In this document: one piece after another, positions 44,974 through 54,429 of the stretch
Layout of the letters: each line of letters begins with the position of its first letter
Numbering within the stretch: the first letter of the stretch is position 1
From: Spirosoma aureum
GTDB taxonomy: Bacteria; Bacteroidota; Bacteroidia; Cytophagales; Spirosomataceae
Assembly (NCBI RefSeq): GCF_011604685.1
Contig: NZ_CP050063.1
Location: forward strand, 1,758,501-1,822,500
Reading direction: 5' to 3'
DNA length: 64,000 bases
Program-made: the position numbers and the translations under genes
The notes under the pieces: model-generated
Told to the model about the DNA's origin: nothing
Seen by the model: only the letters and a program-made list of their open reading frames with translations
Database searches by the model: none

Positions 44974-45591
44974 ATGAAAAAAACAGTAACTCTATTGGCA
45001 GTCGTTGCCGTAGCTTTTTTTGCAAGTAGTTTTATGTCTTTATCAACCCTCGTCAAAGGTATTTTCAGCGACAAACGTGAAGTAGCGGTCGCTCCGGCTA
45101 ATGCCCCGGCCCCAACCAAAAGTCTTTATGATTTCACCGTAAAATCGCTTGATGGCAAGCCTGTTGCCCTGAGTGGATTTAAAGGCAAAAAGGTTGTGAT
45201 TCTAAACGTAGCCTCGAAATGCGGCTTTACTCCACAGTACGCTGATTGGGAAAAGTTTTATAAAGAACACGGCGATAAGGTTGTCGTACTGGGTTTTCCA
45301 GCTAATAATTTTAAGAGTCAGGAGCCAGGTAGCAGCGAAGAAATTGCTGAGTTCTGTAAGAAAAATTACGGTGTTACATTCCCGATGTTCGAAAAAGTGT
45401 CGGTTCTGGGTGAGGATCAGGCTCCCTTGTACAAATGGCTTACTACCAAAGATTTGAATGGATGGAATGACAAGGTTCCAACCTGGAACTTCTGCAAATA
45501 TGTTATCAATGAAAAAGGCGAACTAACTCACTTCTTTGCTTCTAAAGTGAAGCCAGAAGACGAAGAGTTTAAGAAAGCCATTGGCATGTAA
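44974..45591 (+). CDS. Glutathione peroxidase-family peroxidase with N-terminal membrane anchor
   Basis: A 205-residue thiol peroxidase. An N-terminal hydrophobic stretch (about 5-25, VTLLAVVAVAFFASSF) anchors or exports it. The catalytic domain (about 49-205) has peroxidatic Cys83 in NVASKCGFTPQYADW, the FPANNFKSQEPGSSEEI block and the WNFCKYV tail. It uses cysteine, not selenocysteine. Members often take electrons from thioredoxin. The gene follows argS after 60 bases and precedes an inverted-repeat gap before menA. Confidence 0.93.
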   Translation: MKKTVTLLAVVAVAFFASSFMSLSTLVKGIFSDKREVAVAPANAPAPTKSLYDFTVKSLDGKPVALSGFKGKKVVILNVASKCGFTPQYADWEKFYKEHGDKVVVLGFPANNFKSQEPGSSEEIAEFCKKNYGVTFPMFEKVSVLGEDQAPLYKWLTTKDLNGWNDKVPTWNFCKYVINEKGELTHFFASKVKPEDEEFKKAIGM

Positions 45592-45603
45592 TGTAAAATG
45601 GGT

Positions 45604-45666
45604 AATGAACAATGGATAATGACAGGATTGGTTCATCGCCAGTCTGATCATTATCCATTGTTCATT
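45604..45666. repeat. 19-base perfect inverted repeat in the gpx-menA gap
   Basis: Arms 45604-45622 and 45648-45666 are exact complements (core ATGAACAATGGATAATGA) around a 25-base loop. The arms contain the GAACAATGGATAATGA pattern I recall from short dispersed repeats in several bacterial groups. It fills most of the gap. It could be a dispersed hairpin element or a terminator lacking a U-tract. Confidence 0.6.
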
Positions 45667-45680
45667 TTATAGTGTTCAGT

Positions 45681-46586
45681 ATGAAGCCTTGGATTGCTGC
45701 GGCTCGACCGCGCACGTTACCGCTGGCATTGGCCAGTATTATTCTGGGTAGTTTCCTGGCCGCCGGATCATCGGCAACTACCGGTCACTTTAGCTGGAAA
45801 ATTGCCCTGCTGGCTGCGCTGACTACGATTTGCCTGCAAATTCTTTCCAATTTTGCCAACGATTATGGCGATGCTGTATCGGGCAAAGACACTGAGCTTC
45901 GGGTTGGACCGCGCCGGGCCGTTGCTACTGGAGACATTACCAAAGAAGCAATGATGCGGGGCATTATTGTAACGGCGGTATTGTCGTTGATTAGCGGTAT
46001 CTGGCTGTTGATCGTATCCTTTTTTGATGCAGGACCAAAGCTGTTCTGGTTTTTTCTGGTTCTTGGTCTGCTCAGTATTGCGGCCGCTATTGGCTATACC
46101 AATGGGAAGCGTCCTTATGGCTATGCTGGTTTTGGCGATATTGCCGTTTTGATTTTCTTTGGCTGGGTAGGTGTATTGGGAACGTATTTTCTGCATACGT
46201 TATCGTTCAGTCCGATTCTGCTTCTGCCCGCTACCAGCGTTGGTTTGTTCGCTACGGGCGTGCTGAATATCAATAACATCCGTGATATAGAAACTGATAC
46301 GCTGACCGGTAAACGTTCAATACCAGCGAGACTGGGTTTACAACTGGCTATCCGTTATCACTGGGGTCTACTGCTTACCGGTATGTTTTGTGCGCTGGCT
46401 TATTCCTTCTTGACCGATGCCACGTTATCGGGGTATAGCTATGTGCTTGCTTTTCCGTTATTTGTGCTGAACGGGCGGGCTGTTGCCACTCATAAGCGCC
46501 CGGCCGAGCTTAACGCCCGACTTGGTCAACTTGCCTTGTCAACCCTGCTGTTTGTGATTCTGTTTGGTATCAGTCAGGTGCTATAA
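45681..46586 (+). CDS. menA: 1,4-dihydroxy-2-naphthoate polyprenyltransferase
   Basis: Membrane enzyme of menaquinone synthesis that attaches the polyprenyl tail to dihydroxynaphthoate, 301 residues from the ATG at 45681 (a GTG nine bases earlier would add three residues). Eight or nine helices are visible. The prenyl-diphosphate motif is NFANDYGDAVSGKDTELRVG (N-D-x-x-D type) near residues 58-77, and a second Asp motif lies in NINNIRDIETDTLTGKRSI near 198-216. The start MKPWIAAARPRTLPLALASI is typical of MenA. Confidence 0.94.
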   Translation: MKPWIAAARPRTLPLALASIILGSFLAAGSSATTGHFSWKIALLAALTTICLQILSNFANDYGDAVSGKDTELRVGPRRAVATGDITKEAMMRGIIVTAVLSLISGIWLLIVSFFDAGPKLFWFFLVLGLLSIAAAIGYTNGKRPYGYAGFGDIAVLIFFGWVGVLGTYFLHTLSFSPILLLPATSVGLFATGVLNINNIRDIETDTLTGKRSIPARLGLQLAIRYHWGLLLTGMFCALAYSFLTDATLSGYSYVLAFPLFVLNGRAVATHKRPAELNARLGQLALSTLLFVILFGISQVL

Positions 46587-46619
46587 GTATAACCGTTCAG
46601 AGGTTACAAACTCAAGCGG

Positions 46620-47021
46620 CTATTCGTTATCATTGGCCAGAACACGGTGCATTTTGAGCAGGTGACGCACTGGCCAGTCGGTATGATTATAGGTTTCAAA
46701 CTGAGACCGTCTGACCGATAGCATGCGCTCGATTCGTCTACGCTCACTTTCGTGCATAATTGTCCACCGATTGGGCAACTCATGGAGAAGTTGATTCATT
46801 TGATGGCAGGCAGTTGTTGGCACATTGAAAAAAGCAGCTAATCGTTCTACTTCCGAGAGTTTCCAGAGATCGGGTTTTGCACGGCGATTACGCACAGCTC
46901 CGCTGCTAAGTCCGATAAGTATACTCAATTGTTCATCGTTAAGACGGCATTCACGAAGTCGCCACATGACGGATTGATAACTATTAACAAAGGATCGAAG
47001 TGTGTTTTGTAAAGATTCCAT
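46620..47021 (-). CDS. Putative helix-turn-helix DNA-binding protein
   Basis: A 133-residue protein. Residues about 20-62 resemble a Cro/C1-type helix-turn-helix (LNDEQLSILIGLSSGAVRNR, then WKLSEVERLAAFFNV). The rest is basic and helical (MHESERRRIERMLSVRRSQF). I take the ATG at 47021; only a TTG lies one codon upstream. It stands alone between menA and ileS. The target is unknown. Confidence 0.6.
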   Translation of the reverse strand: MESLQNTLRSFVNSYQSVMWRLRECRLNDEQLSILIGLSSGAVRNRRAKPDLWKLSEVERLAAFFNVPTTACHQMNQLLHELPNRWTIMHESERRRIERMLSVRRSQFETYNHTDWPVRHLLKMHRVLANDNE

Positions 47022-47213
47022 CAAGGCTGTGTTGTGATTTAGAAGATGAACAAGCAGACTACCTCGCTTAGCCGAAATCGGCTGCCAGAATAGACGATTA
47101 GGTCTTTTACTATCCCTTACAAGTTTCGTGCCGACTGTCTATTTACTAGGACTTTATGTAACATTCATTATCAGCTGTAACAGAAAGCACTGCTGTTATA
47201 CCCCAGGACCGAT

Positions 47214-47256
47214 AAACTAAAAAGGTCGCCCTTACGTAAGGCGACCTTTTTAGTTT
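47214..47256 (-). terminator. Strong terminator of ileS
   Basis: Perfect 17-base stem (AAACTAAAAAGGTCGCC and its complement) with a nine-base loop, with a T-run inside the arm, 34 bases past the ileS stop. It reads as a terminator in both directions. Confidence 0.88.
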
Positions 47257-47290
47257 ATGAATAACCGTATTTGTCCTGTTAGTTAACTGC

Positions 47291-50200
47291 TTACGCACGC
47301 TCGACTTTAACCCGTAGCTGAAATTCATCCATCTCAATTTCTGCCGCCGTAGATTCCGTTGCTGAACCGTTCAGATCACCAACCAGATCAAGCGAAACCG
47401 CCTGAACTTCCTGCTGAATATACTCCCGGTTGGCTTCGATAGCAGTGGCCAGCAGGTCGTCGTTCCGCTCCAGTGAAATTCGGATCTTGTCGGTAACCGA
47501 GAAGTCGCGATCTTTCCGGAGGTTCTGAATCCGGTTTACAAAATCGCGGGCAATACCTTCCTGACGCAGTTCGTCAGTTACCGTTACGTCCAGCGCAACG
47601 GTCAGCCCGCCTTCGCTGGCTACGAGCCACCCCGGAATGTCTTCCGTCAGAATTTCGACATCCGACAGTGCAATCGTACCAGCCGCCAATTGCCAGGTAC
47701 CAACAGCTTCTAATTCCTTTAGTTCGTCATCAGTCATGGCTGAAATAGCAGCCGCAACATCCTTCATCTGTTTGCCAAATTTTGGACCGAGGGCTTTAAA
47801 ATTTGGCTTTACTTTCTTTTTCAGAATACCACTGGCATCGTCCACAAATTCAACGGCTTTCACGTTTACCTCCGACATAATAATCGGGGCAACGTGTTCT
47901 ATTTGTCGGCGTGTATCCGTACTAAGCACGGGGATAAGCACCCGGCTCAGTGGTTGGCGAACTTTCAGTTTATGGCCTTTCCGCAATGAGTGAACCAGCG
48001 ACGAGGTATCCTGAGCCAATTCCATCGATGTTTCCAGTTCGGTATCGATCAAGGATCGTTCGGCCACCGGAAAGTCGGTCAGGTGTACGGATTTGTCTCC
48101 TCCGGTTAGATTACGATAGAGCCAGTCCGCATAAAATGGCGCAATGGGCGACATGAGCTGCGATACAGTTGTCAGACATTCGTGCAGTGTTTCGTAAGCT
48201 GCGCGCTTATCGATCGTCATTTCGCCTTGCCAGAACCGCCGACGCGACAGACGAACGTACCAGTTCGACAACTGATCGTTCACAAAATCCTGAACGGCAC
48301 GACCCGCTTTGGTCGGGTTATAACTATCGAACTGTTGTTCAACTTCCAGAATCAGCGATTGTAGTTTCGATAGAATCCAGCGGTCGAGTTCGGGGCGTTC
48401 AGCTACCGGAACTGTTCGGCCATCGAAATGAAACGCATCAAGATTGGCATAGAGCGCGAAGAAATTGTAGGTATTCGACAGCGTACCGAATAATTTTCGT
48501 TGCACTTCCCCAATACCTTCCGTATTGAACTTAAGGTTATCCCAGGGCTCGGCATTCGTGATCATGTACCAGCGCGTGGCATCGGCACCATATTGTGCCA
48601 GTGTCGCGAATGGATCGACAGCGTTGCCGAGTCGTTTCGACATTTTGTTGCCGTTTTTGTCGAGCACCAGACCCGTTGATACCACATTTTTGAACGCTAC
48701 CGAATCGAACAGCATCCCCGCAATGGCATGAAGCGTGAAGAACCAGCCGCGCGTCTGGTCAACGCCTTCCGAGATAAAATCAGCCGGAAATGCCTTTTGG
48801 AATACATCCTGATTCTCAAAGGGATAGTGCCACTGGGCATACGGCATCGCCCCCGAATCGAACCAGACATCGATCAGGTCAGACTCCCGCTGCATGACTC
48901 GGCCCGATTCTGAAACGAAATAAACCTCATCGACGTAAGGTCGGTGCAGGTCAAAATCTCCGCCCGAAAGTTTTTCCAGAAAAGCACCATTTTTTATCCG
49001 TTGGTCATCCGTTAATGCATCGCTCCACTGTGCTTTTTGAACATGTTTTTTTAGTTCATCGACTGACCCAACGCATACTTCTTCACCTGTTTCGCTGCGC
49101 CAGATAGGCAACGGCGTTCCCCAGAACCGGCTTCTGCTGAGGTTCCAGTCGACGAGGTTTTCGAGCCAGTTGCCAAAACGCCCAGTGCCCGTACTTTCGG
49201 GTTGCCAGTTTATGGTTTTATTCAGTTCAACCAACCGGTCTTTCTTGGCCGTCGTGCGGATAAACCAGCTATCGAGCGGATAATACAGGATCGGCTTGTC
49301 GGTTCGCCAGCAGTGCGGGTAAGGGTGTTCGTATTTCTCGACCCGAAAGGCTTTATTTTCTTCTTTGAGCTTGATGGCAATCAGTACATCGGTTGGCTTG
49401 AAATCCGGATCGGCCCGTTCTTCATCGGAGTAATATTCCTCCTTCACATAGCGTCCGGCAAAATCCGTGATCTCGTCCACAAACAGGCCGTGCTTATCTA
49501 CAATGGGGACATCTTTTCCGGTTTCATCCTTCACCATGATGGGTGGTATACCGGCAGCCTGGGCAACCCGGAAGTCATCGGCACCAAATGTGGGCGACGT
49601 ATGCACGATACCGGTACCATCTTCGGTGGTAACGAAATCGCCAAGAATCACTCTGAATGCAGGGATTTCCGGTGTGACGTAAGGCATGAGCTGTTCGTAC
49701 TCAATGCCTTCGAGATGCTCGCCTTTAAACTCAGAAACGATTGTCCAGGGAGCTATTTTATCGGTCGGCAGATACGCATCGAAAGCGGGATTGTTGACCG
49801 TTTCGACCTGCCCTTTTTCGTTAAGCCAGCGCCCGACCAGGTTTTTTGCCATCACCACATGCACCATGAGGTGTGTGTATGGGTTGAAGGTTTTTACCAG
49901 CACATAGTCGATGTTCGCGCCAACGGTGAGAGCGGAGTTGGCAGGTAATGTCCAGGGCGTGGTGGTCCAGGCGAGTATATACACGTCGGCATCGGCAGAA
50001 TCGAAGAAAAGGAACCCTGATTTGCCGTTGGGTTTCACCTTAAACTGGGCTACAATGGTTGTATCGCGAACATCCTTGTAGGTGCCCGGCATGTTCAACT
50101 CGTGTGAGCTTAGGCCTGTACCAGCTTTGGGTGAATAGGGCTGAATGGTATAGCCTTTGTAGAGCAGATTCTGGTCGTATAACTGCTTCAACAAATACCA

Positions 50201-50692
50201 CACGGATTCGATGTATTCGTTTTTATAGGTGACATATGGATTGTCGAGGTCAACCCAATAGCCCATTTTCTGGGTCAGATCGTTCCATTGGTCAGTAAAG
50301 CGCATGACCGTTTCGCGGCACTTGCGGTTGTACTCTTCAACGCTGATGCCGCCTTCTGATTCGGGCCTGCCGATGTGGTCTTTAGTAATGCCGAGTTCTT
50401 TTTCGACCTGTAACTCAATAGGCAGGCCGTGGGTATCCCATCCGCCCTTACGCTCGACCTGAAAGCCCTGCAGGGTTTTATACCGACAAAAAATATCTTT
50501 AATCGTGCGGGCCATTACGTGGTGAATACCCGGCGTTCCGTTGGCCGACGGCGGGCCTTCATAGAACGTAAACGTTGGCTTCCCTTCGCGAATAGCGATG
50601 GATTGCTCGAAAACCTGATTCTGGTTCCAATACGTTAAAACCTCGGCCGCGATCTTCGCGTAATCAAGGGACTCATATTGCTGATACTTCAC
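47291..50692 (-). CDS. ileS: Isoleucyl-tRNA synthetase
   Basis: Class Ia synthetase that charges tRNA-Ile, 1133 residues when started at the GTG at 50692 (VKYQQYESLDYAKIAAEVL, the usual start of Bacteroidetes IleS). The frame extends to 50848, but a TAnnTTTG box at 50766-50773 would fall inside that extension. Motifs: HIGH-type GTPGIHHVMART near residue 47, editing domain (about 200-420), WFDSGAMPYAQW, the KMSKS loop NGNKMSKRLGNAVDP, and the anticodon-binding region after about 720. No zinc finger is evident at the C-terminus, as in eukaryote-like IleS forms that often tolerate mupirocin; that last point is inference. Confidence 0.96.
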   Translation of the reverse strand: MKYQQYESLDYAKIAAEVLTYWNQNQVFEQSIAIREGKPTFTFYEGPPSANGTPGIHHVMARTIKDIFCRYKTLQGFQVERKGGWDTHGLPIELQVEKELGITKDHIGRPESEGGISVEEYNRKCRETVMRFTDQWNDLTQKMGYWVDLDNPYVTYKNEYIESVWYLLKQLYDQNLLYKGYTIQPYSPKAGTGLSSHELNMPGTYKDVRDTTIVAQFKVKPNGKSGFLFFDSADADVYILAWTTTPWTLPANSALTVGANIDYVLVKTFNPYTHLMVHVVMAKNLVGRWLNEKGQVETVNNPAFDAYLPTDKIAPWTIVSEFKGEHLEGIEYEQLMPYVTPEIPAFRVILGDFVTTEDGTGIVHTSPTFGADDFRVAQAAGIPPIMVKDETGKDVPIVDKHGLFVDEITDFAGRYVKEEYYSDEERADPDFKPTDVLIAIKLKEENKAFRVEKYEHPYPHCWRTDKPILYYPLDSWFIRTTAKKDRLVELNKTINWQPESTGTGRFGNWLENLVDWNLSRSRFWGTPLPIWRSETGEEVCVGSVDELKKHVQKAQWSDALTDDQRIKNGAFLEKLSGGDFDLHRPYVDEVYFVSESGRVMQRESDLIDVWFDSGAMPYAQWHYPFENQDVFQKAFPADFISEGVDQTRGWFFTLHAIAGMLFDSVAFKNVVSTGLVLDKNGNKMSKRLGNAVDPFATLAQYGADATRWYMITNAEPWDNLKFNTEGIGEVQRKLFGTLSNTYNFFALYANLDAFHFDGRTVPVAERPELDRWILSKLQSLILEVEQQFDSYNPTKAGRAVQDFVNDQLSNWYVRLSRRRFWQGEMTIDKRAAYETLHECLTTVSQLMSPIAPFYADWLYRNLTGGDKSVHLTDFPVAERSLIDTELETSMELAQDTSSLVHSLRKGHKLKVRQPLSRVLIPVLSTDTRRQIEHVAPIIMSEVNVKAVEFVDDASGILKKKVKPNFKALGPKFGKQMKDVAAAISAMTDDELKELEAVGTWQLAAGTIALSDVEILTEDIPGWLVASEGGLTVALDVTVTDELRQEGIARDFVNRIQNLRKDRDFSVTDKIRISLERNDDLLATAIEANREYIQQEVQAVSLDLVGDLNGSATESTAAEIEMDEFQLRVKVERA

Positions 50693-50765
50693 GCCTGGAA
50701 TAATCGTATTGCACAAGTCGTCCCGAATCGAAATGCAGGTGGCCCATGCGGTTAAAAAATGAGTG

Positions 50766-50773
50766 CAAAGATA
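50766..50773 (-). promoter_or_regulatory. Putative -7 box (TATCTTTG) for ileS
   Basis: Exact TAnnTTTG match on the minus strand, about 74 bases upstream of the GTG start. It supports 50692 over 50848 as the true start. Confidence 0.48.
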
Positions 50774-50957
50774 TGGAAATAGACTGGGGCACGAAAGCCG
50801 AAAGTCTAACCCGGTCAGGAGAAATAGTCTTATACCTTTTATCAACACAGAAGCCCGTCCATACGGTTCACTTTGCCTGTCCGGTTGGGTGATAAGTATT
50901 TTTACTCTTAGTCGATTATGTAGTTTACCACCTCCTATCTAATTAAGTATCAGTACC

Positions 50958-52064
50958 ATGAAAAAAACAAGTTTACTGATAAGCTCGCTGTGTCTTTGGT
51001 CATTGTCGACGATGGCACAGCTTACGTTTCCGCCCGATGGTGGTAATAAAAAAGCGTTAGTTTCTGAACGCATTGGTATTACGGATGTTACCGTCAATTA
51101 CAACCGCCCGGCAGTGAAAGGCCGCGAAGACAAAATCTGGGGGCAGCTGGTGCATTACGGTTTTAAGGATTTGGCTTTCGGTACCAGTAAAGAAGCGCCC
51201 TGGCGGGCTGGTGCCAATGAAAACACGACGATTTCGTTCAGTACGGATGTTGCCATCGAGGGTAAGCCATTAGCTGCCGGGACGTATGGACTGATGATGG
51301 CCGTTCAGGAAAATGACGTAACGGTTATTTTTTCGAAAAATGCCAGTTCGTGGGGTAGCTACTTCTATGATCCCAAAGAAGATGTACTTCGGGTGACGGT
51401 CAAGCCAGCCAAAAACCAACCCTTAGTAGAACGCCTTAAGTTTGAATTTGCCGACGAAACCGATAGTTCGGCAGTTGTGTCGTTGCTTTGGGAGAAATGG
51501 GTTATTCCATTTAAAGTATCCGTCAATCTGGTTCAGACCCAGCTCGCTTCGCTGCGGAATGAGTTGCGAAGCGAAAAAGGATTTCGGGCGGAGGCCTACC
51601 AACAGGCGGCTGCTTACTGCGCCGATCACAATACCAATCTTGACGAAGCACTGCGCTGGGCCGACTATTCCATCGCTGGTCAGTTTGTGGGCGAAAAGAA
51701 TTTCAATACACTTCGTACGAAAGCTCGTTTGCTGACTATGCTGAATCGAGGTGCGGAGGCCGATGAACTGATGAAAGAAGCGCTACCGCTGGCCAGCATG
51801 CAAGAGTCGTATCAATACGGTCGGCAACTGATCGGCCAGAAAAAGGCCAAAGAAGCTCTGGAACTGTTTCAGGGGCTGGCTAAAAAGTATCCAAACGTGT
51901 TCATGACGAACATGGGGCTAATGCGCGGCTACTCGGCGGCTGGTGATTATAAGCAGGCTACAGATTGGGGTAAAAAAGCCTTGGCTCTGGCACCGGATGC
52001 CGCTAATAAAGCCAACGTTGAACGTTTATTGCTGCAGCTTGGGCAGGGCAAAGATGTGAATTAA
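50958..52064 (+). CDS. DUF2911 protein with TPR-like C-terminus, secreted
   Basis: Exported protein of 368 residues with a signal peptide (MKKTSLLISSLCLWSLSTMA). Residues about 25-185 are DUF2911 (VTVNYNRPAVKGREDKIWGQ; APWRAGANENTTISFSTDV; GTYGLMMAVQENDVTVIFSK). Residues about 200-365 are helical repeats of TPR type (EALRWADYSIAGQFVGEKN, then KKAKEALELFQGLAKKYP). DUF2911 proteins are common in Bacteroidetes and uncharacterised. It diverges from ileS. Confidence 0.9.
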   Translation: MKKTSLLISSLCLWSLSTMAQLTFPPDGGNKKALVSERIGITDVTVNYNRPAVKGREDKIWGQLVHYGFKDLAFGTSKEAPWRAGANENTTISFSTDVAIEGKPLAAGTYGLMMAVQENDVTVIFSKNASSWGSYFYDPKEDVLRVTVKPAKNQPLVERLKFEFADETDSSAVVSLLWEKWVIPFKVSVNLVQTQLASLRNELRSEKGFRAEAYQQAAAYCADHNTNLDEALRWADYSIAGQFVGEKNFNTLRTKARLLTMLNRGAEADELMKEALPLASMQESYQYGRQLIGQKKAKEALELFQGLAKKYPNVFMTNMGLMRGYSAAGDYKQATDWGKKALALAPDAANKANVERLLLQLGQGKDVN

Positions 52065-52248
52065 AGCGGGTACGCAGCCGAAGGCAAGTTCCGCTAAAAG
52101 CAGAAAGATCGTGTAGCGTGCACTAACGCTACACGGACTTCAACCCAGGAAGACAAAAATACGATCCGATAGCCATCATAAAGTTGATTGATTATCGGAT
52201 CGTAAATGATGTAATCAGTTGAATAAGTGGTTGATAAGGATAGATTAA

Positions 52249-52800
52249 TCAGCTGCGATGTTGTTTTTGGTATAAACGATAAATTCGATCACGGCTGCGT
52301 TTAAGCCGCATTTTAATAGTGCTGGCTTTAATATTATAAAGACTGGCCAGTTCATCAATGCTCATACCGTCTTCATACTTAAGCCGTAACAGGGTCGTTT
52401 CTTCCGACGACAGTCGTTCTACCACCTGCTGCACTAATTGGATAGCCTCATCGCGCAGAGAGGTTTCGTCGGTCTCTGGTAGGTCATATTCCGAACTTTC
52501 ACCAAGCGTAATGGTATTGATTCGTTTGGCCAGTCGAAGCTGATCCAGGCAGTAATTATATGCAATTGAATAGAGCCAGGTTGAGAAACGGGCGCGTTCC
52601 TGAAATGCACTTAATTTGTCAAATACCTTCAGAAATATATCGTGGGTAAAATCTTCGGCTTTGACTGAGTCCTGGGTTAGTGATAAACAGCGACGGTATA
52701 CTTTGTTGACGTAGCGATTATAAAGTGTCTCAAAACAGTGATTTGGTTGTGAAGGTAAATAAACGCGAATCATCTCCTCATCCGATAGCAACTTAGTCAT
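52249..52800 (-). CDS. ECF sigma factor, orphan paralogue A
   Basis: A 183-residue sigma factor. Region 2: CFETLYNRYVNKVYRRCLSL, then AEDFTHDIFLKVFDKL and FSTWLYSIAYNYCLDQLR. Region 4: LRLKYEDGMSIDELASLYNI with the helix-turn-helix continuing KASTIKMRLKRSRDRI. It is the same length as its neighbour at 53198-53749 and near-identical to it over long blocks. No anti-sigma, FecR or target gene is adjacent. A 397-base AT-rich gap lies between the two. Confidence 0.93.
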   Translation of the reverse strand: MTKLLSDEEMIRVYLPSQPNHCFETLYNRYVNKVYRRCLSLTQDSVKAEDFTHDIFLKVFDKLSAFQERARFSTWLYSIAYNYCLDQLRLAKRINTITLGESSEYDLPETDETSLRDEAIQLVQQVVERLSSEETTLLRLKYEDGMSIDELASLYNIKASTIKMRLKRSRDRIYRLYQKQHRS

Positions 52801-53197
52801 GGGCTACTTTGGGTTAGTTTAACAAGCGTTTGCCAATCTGGGTGCGTACGTAATTCGCTTCATTTTAGATTTATTATATCTAATATGTTCAACAAATACT
52901 TTATATTAGTATGTTTTTATTTCGTAAATAAATCGAATACTATATTTTGTGTAATTAATTGTAGGTATATATATTGATATAATTAATAAAAAATATATAT
53001 GAATAATTTCTATTGATATTATTAAGTAAAATTACTTAGTCGCGAGAGGGTCCGGTTGCATAGAATAGGGCAAAAACAAAAAGCCCAATCAGTACGATTG
53101 GGCTTAGAGTAACTTTTGGCTAGTAGAGGTTTTGGTATTTAGAATAAAACCTCCTGATTCGGTCACCTGAAATTTTCGAAAAATTTTCTGGCATCAA
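52801..53197. other. AT-rich gap between the two sigma paralogues
   Basis: About 400 bases, strongly AT-rich in 52860-53030, with no open frame of note. A terminator (53091-53115) marks the end of the upstream sigma transcript. The AT-rich part is presumably the promoter of paralogue A, but I find no exact TAnnTTTG box. Confidence 0.5.
53091..53115 (-). terminator. Terminator after sigma paralogue B
   Basis: Perfect 10-base stem AAGCCCAATC/GATTGGGCTT with a five-base loop, followed on the minus strand by a T-rich run (from the A-run at 53082-53092). It lies 80 bases past the stop at 53198. Confidence 0.78.
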
Positions 53198-53749
53198 TTA
53201 GCTGTTGTACTGCTGCTCATAGAGCCGATGAATCTTGTCGCGAATACGTTTAAGTCGCATCTTAACCGCACTGGCTTTAAGGTCATATAAATCAGCAATT
53301 TCATCGATGCTCATGCTATCTTCATACTTCAGTCGAAGAAGTTCTGTTTCCTCTTTGGACAACGTATCCATAGCCCGCTTTACCATGTGGAGCGTTTCTT
53401 CACGGAGTGCAGACTCTTGAATATCAGGCATATCAAGATCGTCGTCGTCGCTAATGGTGACTGTGTTTATTCGCTTGGAAATGCGAATTTGATCGAGGCA
53501 GTAATTGTACGCGATCGAATAGAGCCAGGTTGAGAAACGGGCGCGTTCCTGAAAATTATCTAATTTATCGAACACCTTCAGAAAGATGTCGTGGGTAAAA
53601 TCTTCGGCTTTGGCAGAATCCTGAGTGAGCGATAAGCAGCGCCGATAAACTTTATTAACGTATCGCGTATAGAGTGTTTCGAAACACTGATTTGGCTGAT
53701 TGGGTAAGTATAAGCGAATTATATTCTCGTCAGTTAATGAAGTATGCAT
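53198..53749 (-). CDS. ECF sigma factor, orphan paralogue B
   Basis: A 183-residue sigma factor with the same blocks as paralogue A: CFETLYTRYVNKVYRRCLSL, AEDFTHDIFLKVFDKLDNF, FSTWLYSIAYNYCLDQIR, and region 4 LRLKYEDSMSIDEIADLYDL with KASAVKMRLKRIRDKI. By eye about two thirds of positions are identical; the linker between regions 2 and 4 is the most diverged part. It has its own terminator, so each copy is a separate transcript. No anti-sigma gene is next to it. Confidence 0.93.
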   Translation of the reverse strand: MHTSLTDENIIRLYLPNQPNQCFETLYTRYVNKVYRRCLSLTQDSAKAEDFTHDIFLKVFDKLDNFQERARFSTWLYSIAYNYCLDQIRISKRINTVTISDDDDLDMPDIQESALREETLHMVKRAMDTLSKEETELLRLKYEDSMSIDEIADLYDLKASAVKMRLKRIRDKIHRLYEQQYNS

Positions 53750-54053
53750 AATACTCTATGGGCGCAGTTCAGGTTGTATTTATTTATTCTAAATAATGAT
53801 GGAGATCGTTATTAATTGTTAGACTGAATAGCGTTAATTAAGACACGAAAAATATATTAAATGGTAGATGCGTAAACATATTAACAGAATAGGATTCAAT
53901 TAATTTACATTTCTGTACGTATAATGTTGCTGATTAGTATATTCTATTAGAAAAGATGTTTTATCGAAGTACACTATTTTACTATAGCTTAATAAATTAA
54001 GCATAGTTGAGAAATAGCTGGAATCTTTGTTCCTGTTGGCCTGGAGTATAACC
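53750..54053. other. AT-rich gap upstream of sigma paralogue B
   Basis: About 300 AT-rich bases with no gene. It resembles the gap upstream of paralogue A in composition, which suggests the duplication may have included regulatory DNA. No exact TAnnTTTG box is seen. Confidence 0.45.
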
Positions 54054-54386
54054 TTATCGTTCAAAAAATAGGGCCGATAACTGGCAAGCTAAGGCGGTTA
54101 GCCCAAAAACGATGGCGAGGGTAATGTGCCCTGTTTTAAACAGCAGCAACGCAGCAATGCCAAATAACGTCAGGCTGAATACGATTCGATAGGGAAGCGT
54201 TAATCGGTGTGCAGATCTGGGTGCTGCAAACCGACCCCACAAAACGGCTGCCAGCAAGGGCAGGCAAATTGCCAGTGCATACCCTGCCAACCGGTTGTTC
54301 GTATTATGAAGACCCCAATAGCCCAGTATGATAAGCATCGCTATTTCGAGCACGAACATGAGTGCCAGATAAACTGATTTTAGCAT
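54054..54386 (-). CDS. Small four-helix membrane protein, YrdB/DUF2568-like
   Basis: A 110-residue protein with four hydrophobic helices. The pattern LALMFVLEIAMLIILGYWG, then LLAAVLWGRFAAPRSAHRL matches the YrdB/DUF2568 family, whose role is unknown. I take the ATG at 54386 over a GTG three codons upstream. It follows the isomerase-like gene by about 44 bases on the same strand. Confidence 0.75.
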   Translation of the reverse strand: MLKSVYLALMFVLEIAMLIILGYWGLHNTNNRLAGYALAICLPLLAAVLWGRFAAPRSAHRLTLPYRIVFSLTLFGIAALLLFKTGHITLAIVFGLTALACQLSALFFER

Positions 54387-54429
54387 TGCGATCACTGTAG
54401 ACTATTGGGTTTTTTTCAATAAGGATGCG

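Noticed and set aside
49202..49948. 248-codon plus-strand frame within ileS
   Set aside because: It is antisense to conserved ileS motifs and most likely the mirror of codon bias.
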